DNA of 16,294 nucleotides from Acidimicrobiaceae bacterium (GTDB lineage: Bacteria > Actinomycetota > Acidimicrobiia > Acidimicrobiales > Bog-793), in NCBI GenBank assembly GCA_027306715.1, contig DAHUZG010000100.1, positions 1 through 16,294 of the forward strand, given 5' to 3'. Under the pieces are notes generated by a model. It was given only the letters and a program-made list of their open reading frames with translations, made no database searches and was not told the origin of the DNA. The translations under genes were made by a program, and so were the position numbers. How positions within the stretch are numbered: position 1 is the stretch's first letter; each line of letters starts with the position of its first letter. This document shows, one piece after another, positions 1 through 6,213 of the stretch.

Positions 1-1350
1 AACCTGGCCGCCGTGTCCTGCTCCTCGGCGAGCAGCTGTGTCGCCGTCGGCAACTACGAGGACGCCGGCAACTACGACTGGGGTCTCATCGACACCCTCG
101 CCTCAGGCAGCTGGAGCGCGACGGCCGCCCCCGAGCCGGCGACGAACCCGGCCGGCCGCAGCCCGGGTGACGAGACGACCAACGACCACCAGTACGCCCA
201 GCTCGTCGGGATCTCGTGTGCCGCGGCGACGGGCTGTATCGCCGTCGGGTACTACTCCGACTCCTCGGGACTGTCCTGGGGGCTCTTGGAGACCCCCGCC
301 GGCGCGTCGTGGTCGGCGCAGGCGGCGCCGCTCCCCTCCGACAGCAGCGAACCGAGCGGTGCCTCGGCGAGCTCCTGGTTCGAGAGCCCGGCGTGCGGCG
401 TCGACGGGACCTGCGTCGTCGCCGGCTGGTATCAGGACAGCTCCGGCCACATGCAGGGCGGCCTCGACGCCTTCGTCCCCGCACCGCCGGTGGTGGGCGA
501 CCTCTCGGCCTCCTCGGGCGCGCCGGGCAGCACGCTCGTCGTGACCGGCTCGGGGTTCACCCCGGCGAGCACCGCCAGCTTCGGGTCGGTGCAGGCAGCG
601 ACGCGCTATGTCTCGCCGAGCGAGCTCGAGGTCGTCGTTCCCGCCGGGAGCGGCACCGTCGAGGTCATCGTCACCAACGCCGGCGAGAGCTCGGCGACGA
701 GCAGCGCCTCCAGCTTCGCCTATCCGGCCGCCTCCGGGTCACCGCCCCCGGTGCCGCTCGACCAGCCGATGCCGCCGCCGCCGGCTGCAAGCCCCCCGAC
801 GAGCGGGGCAACAGGCTCCGGCTCGGGCTCGCGCACCTCGCCCGTGCGCCCGGCGCTGCGCCTCGGAGATCGCCTGCTGCGCGTGAGGCGCGACAGCGTG
901 ATGCTGCAGGTGTACTGCGCCAGATCCCACTGTCGCGGCACCCTCGAGATCGCCGCCCGCGTCGCCACGACGGTGAGGCCGAAGAGCACCGGGCACCGCT
1001 CCGGTGTCGCCGGGGACACAGCGACGGCGCGGCGTCGCGACCGGCGCAGGGCCGTCCCGCCGAGGGCTGTCCCGCCCAGGGCCGTCCGGCGCAGGGCCGT
1101 CCGGCGCAGGGCCGCTCCGCGCAGGGCCGCTCCGCGCAGGGCCGCCCGGCGGACCATGGTCCTCGGCCAGGGTCGCTACGACCTCCGCCGTACCGGCTGG
1201 AGATGGCTGAGGGTCCGCCTCGACCGAAGAGCCGTCGCCCTTCTCCGGCTGGCGCGCCGCCACGAGATCGTCGGCCGCGCCCTTGCCGTCGGTGCCTCGT
1301 CGAGGACATTGCTCGGGTCGGTGAGGCTCATCGCTCGCCGCACCCCATAG
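1..1350 (+). CDS. Secreted/surface protein with Cys-pair repeats, IPT/TIG domain and Arg/Pro repeat tail (5' end outside window)
   Basis: The reading frame is open from base 1, so the start and any signal peptide lie upstream; 449 residues are visible. Residues about 2-45, 68-112 and 129-158 are three copies of a degenerate repeat with the core (V/I)SC-x(3-5)-C-x-AVG followed by a Trp/Gly strand, as in large exported actinobacterial proteins. Residues about 162-240 form an IPT/TIG immunoglobulin-like domain (SGAPGSTLVVTGSGF core). A Pro-rich linker follows. Residues about 298-320 (two Cys, CRGTLEI) and 386-449 (LGQGRYDLRR, LRVRLDRRAVALL) look like the two halves of a C-terminal beta-module often found in such proteins. 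Between them, residues 350-384 are an Arg/Ala/Pro tract encoded by seven 15-bp repeats. A role in the cell envelope or in adhesion is inferred only; no catalytic motif is visible. Confidence 0.72.
   Translation, partial: NLAAVSCSSASSCVAVGNYEDAGNYDWGLIDTLASGSWSATAAPEPATNPAGRSPGDETTNDHQYAQLVGISCAAATGCIAVGYYSDSSGLSWGLLETPAGASWSAQAAPLPSDSSEPSGASASSWFESPACGVDGTCVVAGWYQDSSGHMQGGLDAFVPAPPVVGDLSASSGAPGSTLVVTGSGFTPASTASFGSVQAATRYVSPSELEVVVPAGSGTVEVIVTNAGESSATSSASSFAYPAASGSPPPVPLDQPMPPPPAASPPTSGATGSGSGSRTSPVRPALRLGDRLLRVRRDSVMLQVYCARSHCRGTLEIAARVATTVRPKSTGHRSGVAGDTATARRRDRRRAVPPRAVPPRAVRRRAVRRRAAPRRAAPRRAARRTMVLGQGRYDLRRTGWRWLRVRLDRRAVALLRLARRHEIVGRALAVGASSRTLLGSVRLIARRTP
1047..1151. repeat. 15-bp tandem repeat, 7 copies, in frame
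   Basis: Seven consecutive 15-bp units begin at 1047, 1062, 1077, 1092, 1107, 1122 and 1137, consensus CAGGGCCGYYCSGCG. Each encodes five residues of the form R-A-(V/A)-(P/R)-(P/R). Neighbouring units resemble each other in pairs (PP,PP,RR,RR,PR,PR,RR), which suggests stepwise duplication. Because 15 is a multiple of 3, the array keeps all frames open and produces several long spurious ORFs on both strands here. Confidence 0.9.
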
Positions 1351-1418
1351 CTTCGACCCGGACGTCCAGCTGGTCCCGATGAGCGCCGCCGCCGCCGCTG
1401 CTGCTCGACTGACGCGGC

Positions 1419-2606
1419 TCAACCCTCGTCAGCGCGGCGGCGCTCGATGTACTGGCGGAAACCCGGGATCGAGAAGGCGAGCACCCCGTGCTCGGGAGCA
1501 TGGATGATGCCTTTGCGGATCAGCGCGTCACGGGTGGGCGAGACCGCAGAGAGCTTGAGGTCGAGCGCACGAGCGACGTCGCCCGAGCGCACCTGGTCGG
1601 CAGCTCCCCCCATGATCTCCGACAGAGCAAAGAGATACCGGCGCTCGGTCTGGTTGGCGCCCTCGAATCGGACGCCGTAGATCCCTGCCTCGATCTGCCG
1701 TTGCGCCACCGGCTCAGCCGCCTGCACGTCGGCGAGCCTGATGCTCTCGATCGCACCGGAGCGCGCGGCTTCCTGCCAGGCCTCGAAGGCGTAGAGCTGG
1801 AGGAAGTACGGATATCCGTCGGCGGCCGCGACGACTCGGGCCAGCGCCTCGTCGTTCCAGCTCACCCCCTCGGCCGCTGCCGGCTCGACGACGGCGGCTC
1901 GCGCCTCCCGATCGTGGAGCTTGTCGGTCGGCTCGTAGCGGAACCGCTCGGTGTAGGTGGCGGCCTTGGCGATGTAGGAAGGCAGATGTGGCAGACCGGC
2001 GCCGATCAAGGCGAAGGGCAGCCGGTCCCGCAGGTCCTGGACGACGTGCACGAGCGCACCGAGGTTGGCGATCGTGACCGCCTGCAGCTCGTCGACGACC
2101 AGCGCCACTCCGAGCCCGTCCTCACGAGCAGCCTCTGACAGCGAGGCGAGCACCCTGGCGAGGTCGTCGTAAGCGGGCAGGTTGCGGCTGGCGCCGAGGT
2201 TGCCGCCGCTGCCGAGCACCTGCAGGCCGCCGCCACGACGCAGGAGCTGACCCACCTGTCGTGTCAGCTTGGCGCCGGGGCGGAGGTGGGCGGCGCCACG
2301 CTCGGCGACTGAAGCGAGTGCCGAGTCGACTGCCAGGCCACGGCGCAGCTCGAGGTAGGGGGCGTACCACCCCGCACCGGCGAGCCGGTCGGCGATCTCC
2401 TTGAGCAACACGGTCTTGCCGACTCCGCGCAGGCCCACGTAGACGAGGCTGTTCGCTGAGTAGCCGGCCTCGAGCTGGGAGCGCACGCTCTCTGCCAGGG
2501 CCAGCTGATCCGATCGTCCCACGAGGGCGCGCGGCCGGTCGCCGGCTCCGGGCGTGTAGGGGTTCGGGGGGTTCCCGGCTCGCACAGCCGTACCTCGCAC
2601 AGCCAT
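1419..2606 (-). CDS. AAA+ ATPase with C-terminal winged helix (AAA_16/Orc1-like)
   Basis: The product is a 395-residue cytoplasmic P-loop ATPase. Walker A is G58-LRGVGKT-65 and Walker B is VALVVDE at 167-173. The N-terminal NPYTPGAG...LVGR segment is typical of a stand-alone actinobacterial ATP-binding family related to Orc1/Cdc6-type AAA_16 proteins. Residues about 320-390 (ERRYLFAL...SGDVARAL...TRDALIRKGII) look like a winged-helix DNA-binding domain. The start is ATG 2606, preceded by a weak GGTGA ribosome-binding site and an AT-rich promoter region. It is divergent from the GH15 gene and convergent with the surface-protein gene, with no functional partner next to it. ATP hydrolysis and possible DNA binding are supported by motifs; the biological role is unknown. 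Confidence 0.85.
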   Translation of the reverse strand: MAVRGTAVRAGNPPNPYTPGAGDRPRALVGRSDQLALAESVRSQLEAGYSANSLVYVGLRGVGKTVLLKEIADRLAGAGWYAPYLELRRGLAVDSALASVAERGAAHLRPGAKLTRQVGQLLRRGGGLQVLGSGGNLGASRNLPAYDDLARVLASLSEAAREDGLGVALVVDELQAVTIANLGALVHVVQDLRDRLPFALIGAGLPHLPSYIAKAATYTERFRYEPTDKLHDREARAAVVEPAAAEGVSWNDEALARVVAAADGYPYFLQLYAFEAWQEAARSGAIESIRLADVQAAEPVAQRQIEAGIYGVRFEGANQTERRYLFALSEIMGGAADQVRSGDVARALDLKLSAVSPTRDALIRKGIIHAPEHGVLAFSIPGFRQYIERRRADEG

Positions 2607-2607
2607 A
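2579..2607. repeat. 15-bp direct duplication over the ATPase start codon
   Basis: The 14-mer CTCGCACAGCCGTA (2579-2592) recurs as CTCGCACAGCCATA (2594-2607) at a 15-bp offset. The second copy contains the ATG (reverse strand) and the first has ACG at the same place, so the protein begins MAVRGTAVRA with a repeated AVR unit. Only one copy can start translation, which supports the chosen start. Confidence 0.7.
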
Positions 2608-2615
2608 CTTCACCG

Positions 2616-2661
2616 AATATAGCAGATCTATAGAGTATAGAACCTGACGCTGACGTCGAAA
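2616..2661 (-). promoter_or_regulatory. AT-rich promoter/operator of the AAA+ ATPase gene
   Basis: This is the most AT-rich stretch of the window. On the minus strand, TATACT (2639-2634) and TATATT (2621-2616) are both good -10 candidates. A weak -35 (TTTCGA, 2661-2656) lies 16 bp before the first. TATAG occurs three times on the plus strand (2618, 2629, 2636), and TATAG-CAGAT-CTATA (2618-2632) is an inverted repeat that could be an operator overlapping the promoter. TATACT would give a 5' leader of roughly 20 nt. No regulator can be named. Confidence 0.5.
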
Positions 2662-2749
2662 CTGCTGAGGATCTGCTGACCAGGTCGGGAGCGGTCGTTA
2701 GTGCAGACAGACGCGGGGCGCGCCCGCGTCCGCTCGGGTCGGGGTGGCG

Positions 2750-4708
2750 ATGAACCTGCTCCCTCAGCTTCTCGTGGAACCGGCGGGCCTCGAGGCGACG
2801 CGCGTGCTCTCCCCCTTCCCGCCCATCGCCGACTACGCCTTCCTCTCGGACTGCGAGAACAACTGCCTTGTCGCGCCGAGCGGGGCGATCGAGTGGATGT
2901 GCCTGCCGCACCCCCACGACGCCAGCGTCTTCGGCAGCATCCTCGACCGCTCCGCCGGCTCGTTCCGCCTCGGGCCGGCGGACCTCTCGATCCCTTCGAG
3001 CCGCCGCTACGTGCCCGGCACGATGGTGCTCGAGACGACCTGGCAGACCCGCACCGGCTGGCTCGTCGTCACCGACTTCCTCGCTGTCGGCCCCTGGCAC
3101 CGCACCGCCGACCGCTCGGCGCTGCACCGGCGGACGCCGACGGACTTCGACGCGCGCCACGTCCTCGTCCGCATCGCCCGCTGCGTGCACGGCGTCGTCG
3201 ACCTCACCCTCAAGTGCGCGCCGGCGTTCGACTACGGCAGGATCGACGCCAGCTGGGAGTACGCCGGACCGGGCTACGACGCGGTCGCCACCTCGACGCC
3301 CGGGCACAGCCGGCTGTTGCTCGGCGGCAATTTGCGCCTCGGCATCGAGGGGCGGAACGTGCTCGCCCGGCATCGCCTGCACGAGGGCGAGACCTGCTTC
3401 GTCTCGCTTGGCTGGTCGGACCGGCCGGTGCCCACCGCGCTCGAGGAGCTGGGCCGTCTCACCGGCGAGACAGAGGCGTTCTGGCGAGCTTGGCTCGACG
3501 CCGGCGAGCTTCCCGACCACGCCGGGCGCGGCGCGCTCGAGCGCAGCGCGCTCACCTTGAAGGGCTTGTGCTACACGCCGACGGGGGCGCTGCTCGCGGC
3601 GCCGACGACGTCGCTTCCCGAGCACCCCGGCGGCGAGCGCAACTGGGACTACCGCTACAGCTGGGTACGCGACTCGGCCTTTGCGATGTGGGGCCTGCAC
3701 GCGCTTGGCTTCGACGCCGAGGCCGAGGACTTCCTCGCCTTCCTCGGCGACATGCTCGAGCTCGACAGCTCCCGCCGCAGCGACCCCGACGGTGCCGGGC
3801 AGCGGCGGCGGCTGTCCATCCTCTACAGCGTGAACGGCGAGCCGCTCGGCGAGGAGAGGGTGCTCGAGCACCTTTCCGGCTACGAGCACGCGGCGCCGGT
3901 GCGGGTCGGCAACGCGGCGATCGAGCAGGAGCAGCACGACATCTTCGGCATGATCGTCGATTGCGTCTACCAGCATGTGCGCAACCGTGACGCGCTCTCC
4001 GAGCGATCCTGGAGCATCGTCGTCACCACTGTCGAGGCGGCCCTCGCGTGCTGGCGCCAGCCCGACCGCGGCATCTGGGAGGTGCGCGGCGAGCCCCGGC
4101 ACTTCACCCTCTCCAAGGCGATGTGCTGGCTGGCCGCCGAGCGCGGCAGCCAGATCGCCGCCCTCCACGCCGACGCCGAGCGCGCCGCCCGCTGGCTGGC
4201 CGCCGCCGGAGAGATCCACGCCGACGTGTGCACCCACGGCGTCGACGCCCGCGGCCGCTTCACCCAGCACTACGGGTCGTCCGAGCTCGACGCCTCGCTG
4301 CTGCTGCTCCCGCTGATCGGCTTCCTGCCCCCGCACGACCCGCGTATCGCGGCGACGGTGCTCGCGATCGCCGACGAGCTGAGCGAGGAGGGGATGGTCC
4401 TGCGCTACCGCACCGAGACGACCGACGACGGTCTCGGCCAGCCGGAGGCGAGCTTTACGACGTGCTCGTTCTGGCTCGTCTCGGCCTTGACCGAGATCGG
4501 CGAGCTGACCCGGGCGCGCGAGCTGTGCGAGCGCCTGCTCGCCGCGGCGAGCCCGCTCGGCCTGTACGCCGAGGAGCTCGACCCGGCGACGGGCCGCCAG
4601 CTCGGCAACTTCCCGCAGGCGCTCAGCCACCTCGCTCTCATCGACGCCGTGATGCGCCTCGTACGAGCCGACGAGCGCCAGGGCGATGTCGTGGCACGGC
4701 GCCTGTAA
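2750..4708 (+). CDS. Glycoside hydrolase family 15 (trehalase/glucoamylase type)
   Basis: The predicted enzyme is a cytoplasmic inverting alpha-glucosidase of 652 residues without a signal peptide. Residues about 15-40 (PIADYAFLSDCENNCLVAPSG) match the conserved N-terminal beta-domain start of bacterial GH15 proteins. The hallmark RNWDYRYSWVRD lies at 297-308, GIWEVRGEPRHF contains E444, and GLYAEELDPATG contains E608; the two Glu are the likely acid and base. Length and motifs fit the mycobacterial GH15 trehalases as well as glucoamylase-like enzymes, so trehalose hydrolysis is plausible but the substrate cannot be fixed. I chose ATG 2750, with a GGGG Shine-Dalgarno 5 nt upstream; an in-frame GTG at 2744 is nearly equivalent, and a stop at 2699 closes the frame upstream. 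No neighbour is related to carbohydrate metabolism. Confidence 0.88.
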   Translation: MNLLPQLLVEPAGLEATRVLSPFPPIADYAFLSDCENNCLVAPSGAIEWMCLPHPHDASVFGSILDRSAGSFRLGPADLSIPSSRRYVPGTMVLETTWQTRTGWLVVTDFLAVGPWHRTADRSALHRRTPTDFDARHVLVRIARCVHGVVDLTLKCAPAFDYGRIDASWEYAGPGYDAVATSTPGHSRLLLGGNLRLGIEGRNVLARHRLHEGETCFVSLGWSDRPVPTALEELGRLTGETEAFWRAWLDAGELPDHAGRGALERSALTLKGLCYTPTGALLAAPTTSLPEHPGGERNWDYRYSWVRDSAFAMWGLHALGFDAEAEDFLAFLGDMLELDSSRRSDPDGAGQRRRLSILYSVNGEPLGEERVLEHLSGYEHAAPVRVGNAAIEQEQHDIFGMIVDCVYQHVRNRDALSERSWSIVVTTVEAALACWRQPDRGIWEVRGEPRHFTLSKAMCWLAAERGSQIAALHADAERAARWLAAAGEIHADVCTHGVDARGRFTQHYGSSELDASLLLLPLIGFLPPHDPRIAATVLAIADELSEEGMVLRYRTETTDDGLGQPEASFTTCSFWLVSALTEIGELTRARELCERLLAAASPLGLYAEELDPATGRQLGNFPQALSHLALIDAVMRLVRADERQGDVVARRL

Positions 4709-4831
4709 GGACAACGCCCGAGTGGCCGCCGGTCGGCATCCGCCGCGCCCTGCGCAGCGCTTCGCCCCCGGTCGCCGGCTCGCCTCGCCGCATCATGCCT
4801 CGTCAGATCCTGTCGTCGGGCGCCGGTGCGG

Positions 4832-5620
4832 TCAGCCGACGGCGGCGCCGAAGAGCCGCCCGATGCCGTAGGTGACGGCGCTCGCTGCGGCGACGATGGC
4901 GAGCTGGCGGGCGGCCCCGTAGAGCAGCGGTCGCTCGCTCGAGCGGGCGATGTAGGCGCCGGCCGCCACGCTGGCGCTGCCGGTGAGCGCGATCGAGAGC
5001 CAGGTCGCCTCCCCGCCGCGGGTGAAGAACCAGGGGACGAGAGGGACGAGGGCGCCGAGCGCGAAGAGCCCGAGCGAGCTGCCCGCAGCAGCGAGCGGGG
5101 AGCCGAGGGCGTCGGGGTCGATCCCGAACAGCGTCGTCGAGCAGAAGCGGAGAAAGCGCGGCTCGTCGAGAGGGACCTCGGTGCTCGCGATCCGGGCGGT
5201 CGACCGTCCGAGTCCGGCCTCCTCGAGGCGGGCGGCGAGCTCGCCGACTATGACGCGGGGATTGCGGCTGATCAGCTGGCGCAGGCCGCCGATCAGGCTC
5301 TGGAGCAGCTCGACCTGGCTGCGCACCGAGACCCATTCGCCCGCCGCCATCGAGAACGAGCCGGCGAGGAGGCTGGCGAAGCCGGCAAGGCGGACGCTTC
5401 CTGAGCTGGCGTGCGCCCCGGCGACGGCGAGGATCAGACAGACGTTGGTGACGAGGCCGTCGTTGACCCCGAGAACCGCTGCGCGCGTCGCCCCGCGGGC
5501 GACCTCGGAGACGCGCGCCGCCAGATCCGCTGCCACCGCGGCGGCGTCCTCGGGACGCGCCGCGATCGGGATGCGGGTGGGGGAGAGCGATCGGCCCGCC
5601 GCAGAGGCGGGCCGGCTCAC
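4832..5620 (-). CDS. VIT1/CCC1-family membrane metal (Fe/Mn) transporter
   Basis: The product has 262 residues and about five predicted membrane segments (about 48-68, 77-98, 178-198, 205-226, 236-258). LGVNDGLVTNVCLILAVAGA (50-69) and LLAGSFSMAAGEWVSVRSQ (84-102) are the signature first two helices of the family; D54 and M91 keep the spacing of the transport-site Asp and Met described for eukaryotic VIT1. The family exports Fe2+ or Mn2+ from the cytosol. The cytoplasmic segment between helices 2 and 3 (about 103-175) has fewer Glu than usual, so metal binding there may be weaker. I chose GTG 5620 because it starts 10 nt after the peroxiredoxin stop; an upstream start at 5689 would overlap that gene by 59 bp and add non-conserved sequence. 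It is probably co-transcribed with the peroxiredoxin. Confidence 0.85.
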   Translation of the reverse strand: MSRPASAAGRSLSPTRIPIAARPEDAAAVAADLAARVSEVARGATRAAVLGVNDGLVTNVCLILAVAGAHASSGSVRLAGFASLLAGSFSMAAGEWVSVRSQVELLQSLIGGLRQLISRNPRVIVGELAARLEEAGLGRSTARIASTEVPLDEPRFLRFCSTTLFGIDPDALGSPLAAAGSSLGLFALGALVPLVPWFFTRGGEATWLSIALTGSASVAAGAYIARSSERPLLYGAARQLAIVAAASAVTYGIGRLFGAAVG

Positions 5621-5638
5621 TTCGGCCCGCTCACTTCG
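5615..5638. repeat. 14-bp-offset duplication at the peroxiredoxin stop/VIT start junction
   Basis: GCTCACTTCG occurs at 5615-5624 and again at 5629-5638. On the minus strand the upstream copy (CGAAGTGAGC) carries the peroxiredoxin stop codon TGA, and the downstream copy, read in another frame, supplies the GTG start of the VIT gene. It looks like a small tandem duplication that generated the junction. Confidence 0.65.
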
Positions 5639-6095
5639 ACTGAAGGGCGCCCAGGTCGGCGAGAACGGCCTCGGCGAAGCCGGCGACATCGCTCACCTCG
5701 TACGAGCGGAGGATCACCCCGTTGGGGCCGATGAGGTAGGCGATGCGCAAGGGGAAGTCGGCGTACTGCTCGTCTTCTGACCGGAGAACCTCGTAGGCGC
5801 GCCCGACCTGCTTGTCGAGGTCAGACAGCAGGGGAAACCCGAACTGCTGCGCGGTGGCGAACGCACGGTTGTCCTCGGGCGTGTCGAACGACGCACCGAG
5901 CACGACGCAGTCGGCCCGGGCGAATCCGCTGGACCTGTCACGCAGGCCCTGGCCCTGGATCGTTCAGCCGGGTGTCGAGGCCTTCGGGTACCACCACAGC
6001 AGCACAAAGTGGCCGCGCAGGCGTTCGAGCGAGTGCATCGAGCCGTCCTGGTCGGGCAGATCGAAGGCCGGAGCGACGATGCCGGGGGCGAGCAC
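5631..6095 (-). CDS. Selenocysteine-containing peroxiredoxin, PrxQ/BCP type (in-frame TGA = Sec44)
   Basis: The gene reduces hydroperoxides in the cytoplasm, by family. Read from GTG 6095 it is open to TGA 5964-5966 (codon 44), continues in the same frame and ends at TGA 5631-5633, giving 154 residues, the normal PrxQ/BCP length. Both sides of the internal TGA are conserved: LLWWYPKASTPG precedes it and TIQGQGLRDR follows, so TGA occupies the peroxidatic Cys of Px3Tx2C (P37, T41, U44). R117 in FPLRIAYLIGPNGVI matches the catalytic Arg. A SECIS-like hairpin follows the TGA. The usual +5 resolving Cys is replaced by Gln49; the only Cys is C63, so a 1-Sec mechanism is likely. An in-frame TGA two codons upstream of GTG 6095 fixes the start. 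A caller unaware of Sec would report only 5631-5903. The alternative is a nonsense mutation or a base error at exactly this codon. Confidence 0.85.
5924..5960 (-). promoter_or_regulatory. Putative bacterial SECIS element
   Basis: On the mRNA, 14 nt separate the UGA from a perfect 7-bp stem, GGGCCUG (5949-5943) with CAGGUCC (5937-5931), closing the 5-nt loop CGUGA (5942-5938). The loop has G at its second position and starts 21 nt after the UGA, which fits the general bacterial SECIS description (UGA-to-loop distance about 16-37 nt, G among the first two loop bases). A lower 4-bp helix, AUCC (5960-5957) with GGAU (5927-5924), may brace it. The element lies inside the coding sequence, as bacterial SECIS elements do. 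Confidence 0.72.
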
Positions 6096-6107
6096 GGCTC
6101 AACCCTA
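6093..6107 (-). promoter_or_regulatory. Candidate -10 box directly before the peroxiredoxin start (also a possible RBS)
   Basis: TAGGGT (6107-6102) is followed by six bases and then GTG (6095). This matches a TANNNT -10 box placed for a leaderless transcript. The AGGG inside it, 7 nt from the GTG, could instead act as a Shine-Dalgarno. No convincing -35 is visible; a CCCGG-CGC-CCGGG palindrome lies just upstream (6113-6125). Confidence 0.4.
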
Positions 6108-6154
6108 GCTCTCCCGGCGCCCGGGCCGGACGAGCACGACGGGGTCGGCCGCCC

Positions 6155-6213
6155 CAGCTCGATCAGCGCCCCAGCTCGGTCAGCGCCCCAGCTCGATCAG
6201 AGCGCCAGCTCGG
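6155..6213. repeat. 17-bp tandem repeat, about 3.5 copies, over the LLM gene end
   Basis: The unit CAGCTCGRTCAGCGCCC occurs at 6155-6171, 6172-6188 and 6189-6205 (last copy degenerate), with a partial copy from 6206 inside the 3' end of the LLM gene. Each full unit contains the reverse-strand stop context of that gene (stop TGA at 6197-6199), so the gene end itself seems to have been duplicated outward into the spacer before the peroxiredoxin gene. Confidence 0.85.

Noticed and set aside
739..1422. Several long ORFs on both strands around the 15-bp repeat
   Set aside because: A 15-bp period keeps every frame open; only the plus frame from base 1 shows recognised domains.
2264..4714. 816-residue minus-strand ORF opposite GH15
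   Set aside because: It is an antisense shadow of a GC-rich gene; composition is Arg/Gly/Ala/Val-rich with no domain, and its end overlaps the ATPase in a wrong frame.
4819..4849. Terminator hairpin between GH15 and VIT genes (GGCGCCG/CGGCGCC, 17-nt loop)
   Set aside because: The loop is long, there is no T-tract, and one arm is inside the VIT coding end; in such GC-rich DNA a 7-bp match is expected often.
5631..5903. 90-residue peroxiredoxin fragment as the true gene
   Set aside because: It lacks the whole active-site half, while conserved in-frame sequence continues upstream to GTG 6095 across a single TGA at the catalytic Cys position.
5964..5966. Internal TGA as simple pseudogene mutation or as general stop-codon reassignment
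   Set aside because: Random nonsense would rarely hit the exact catalytic codon with a SECIS-like stem behind it, and no other decay is visible. Reassignment is excluded because TGA ends most neighbouring genes. A base error remains possible.
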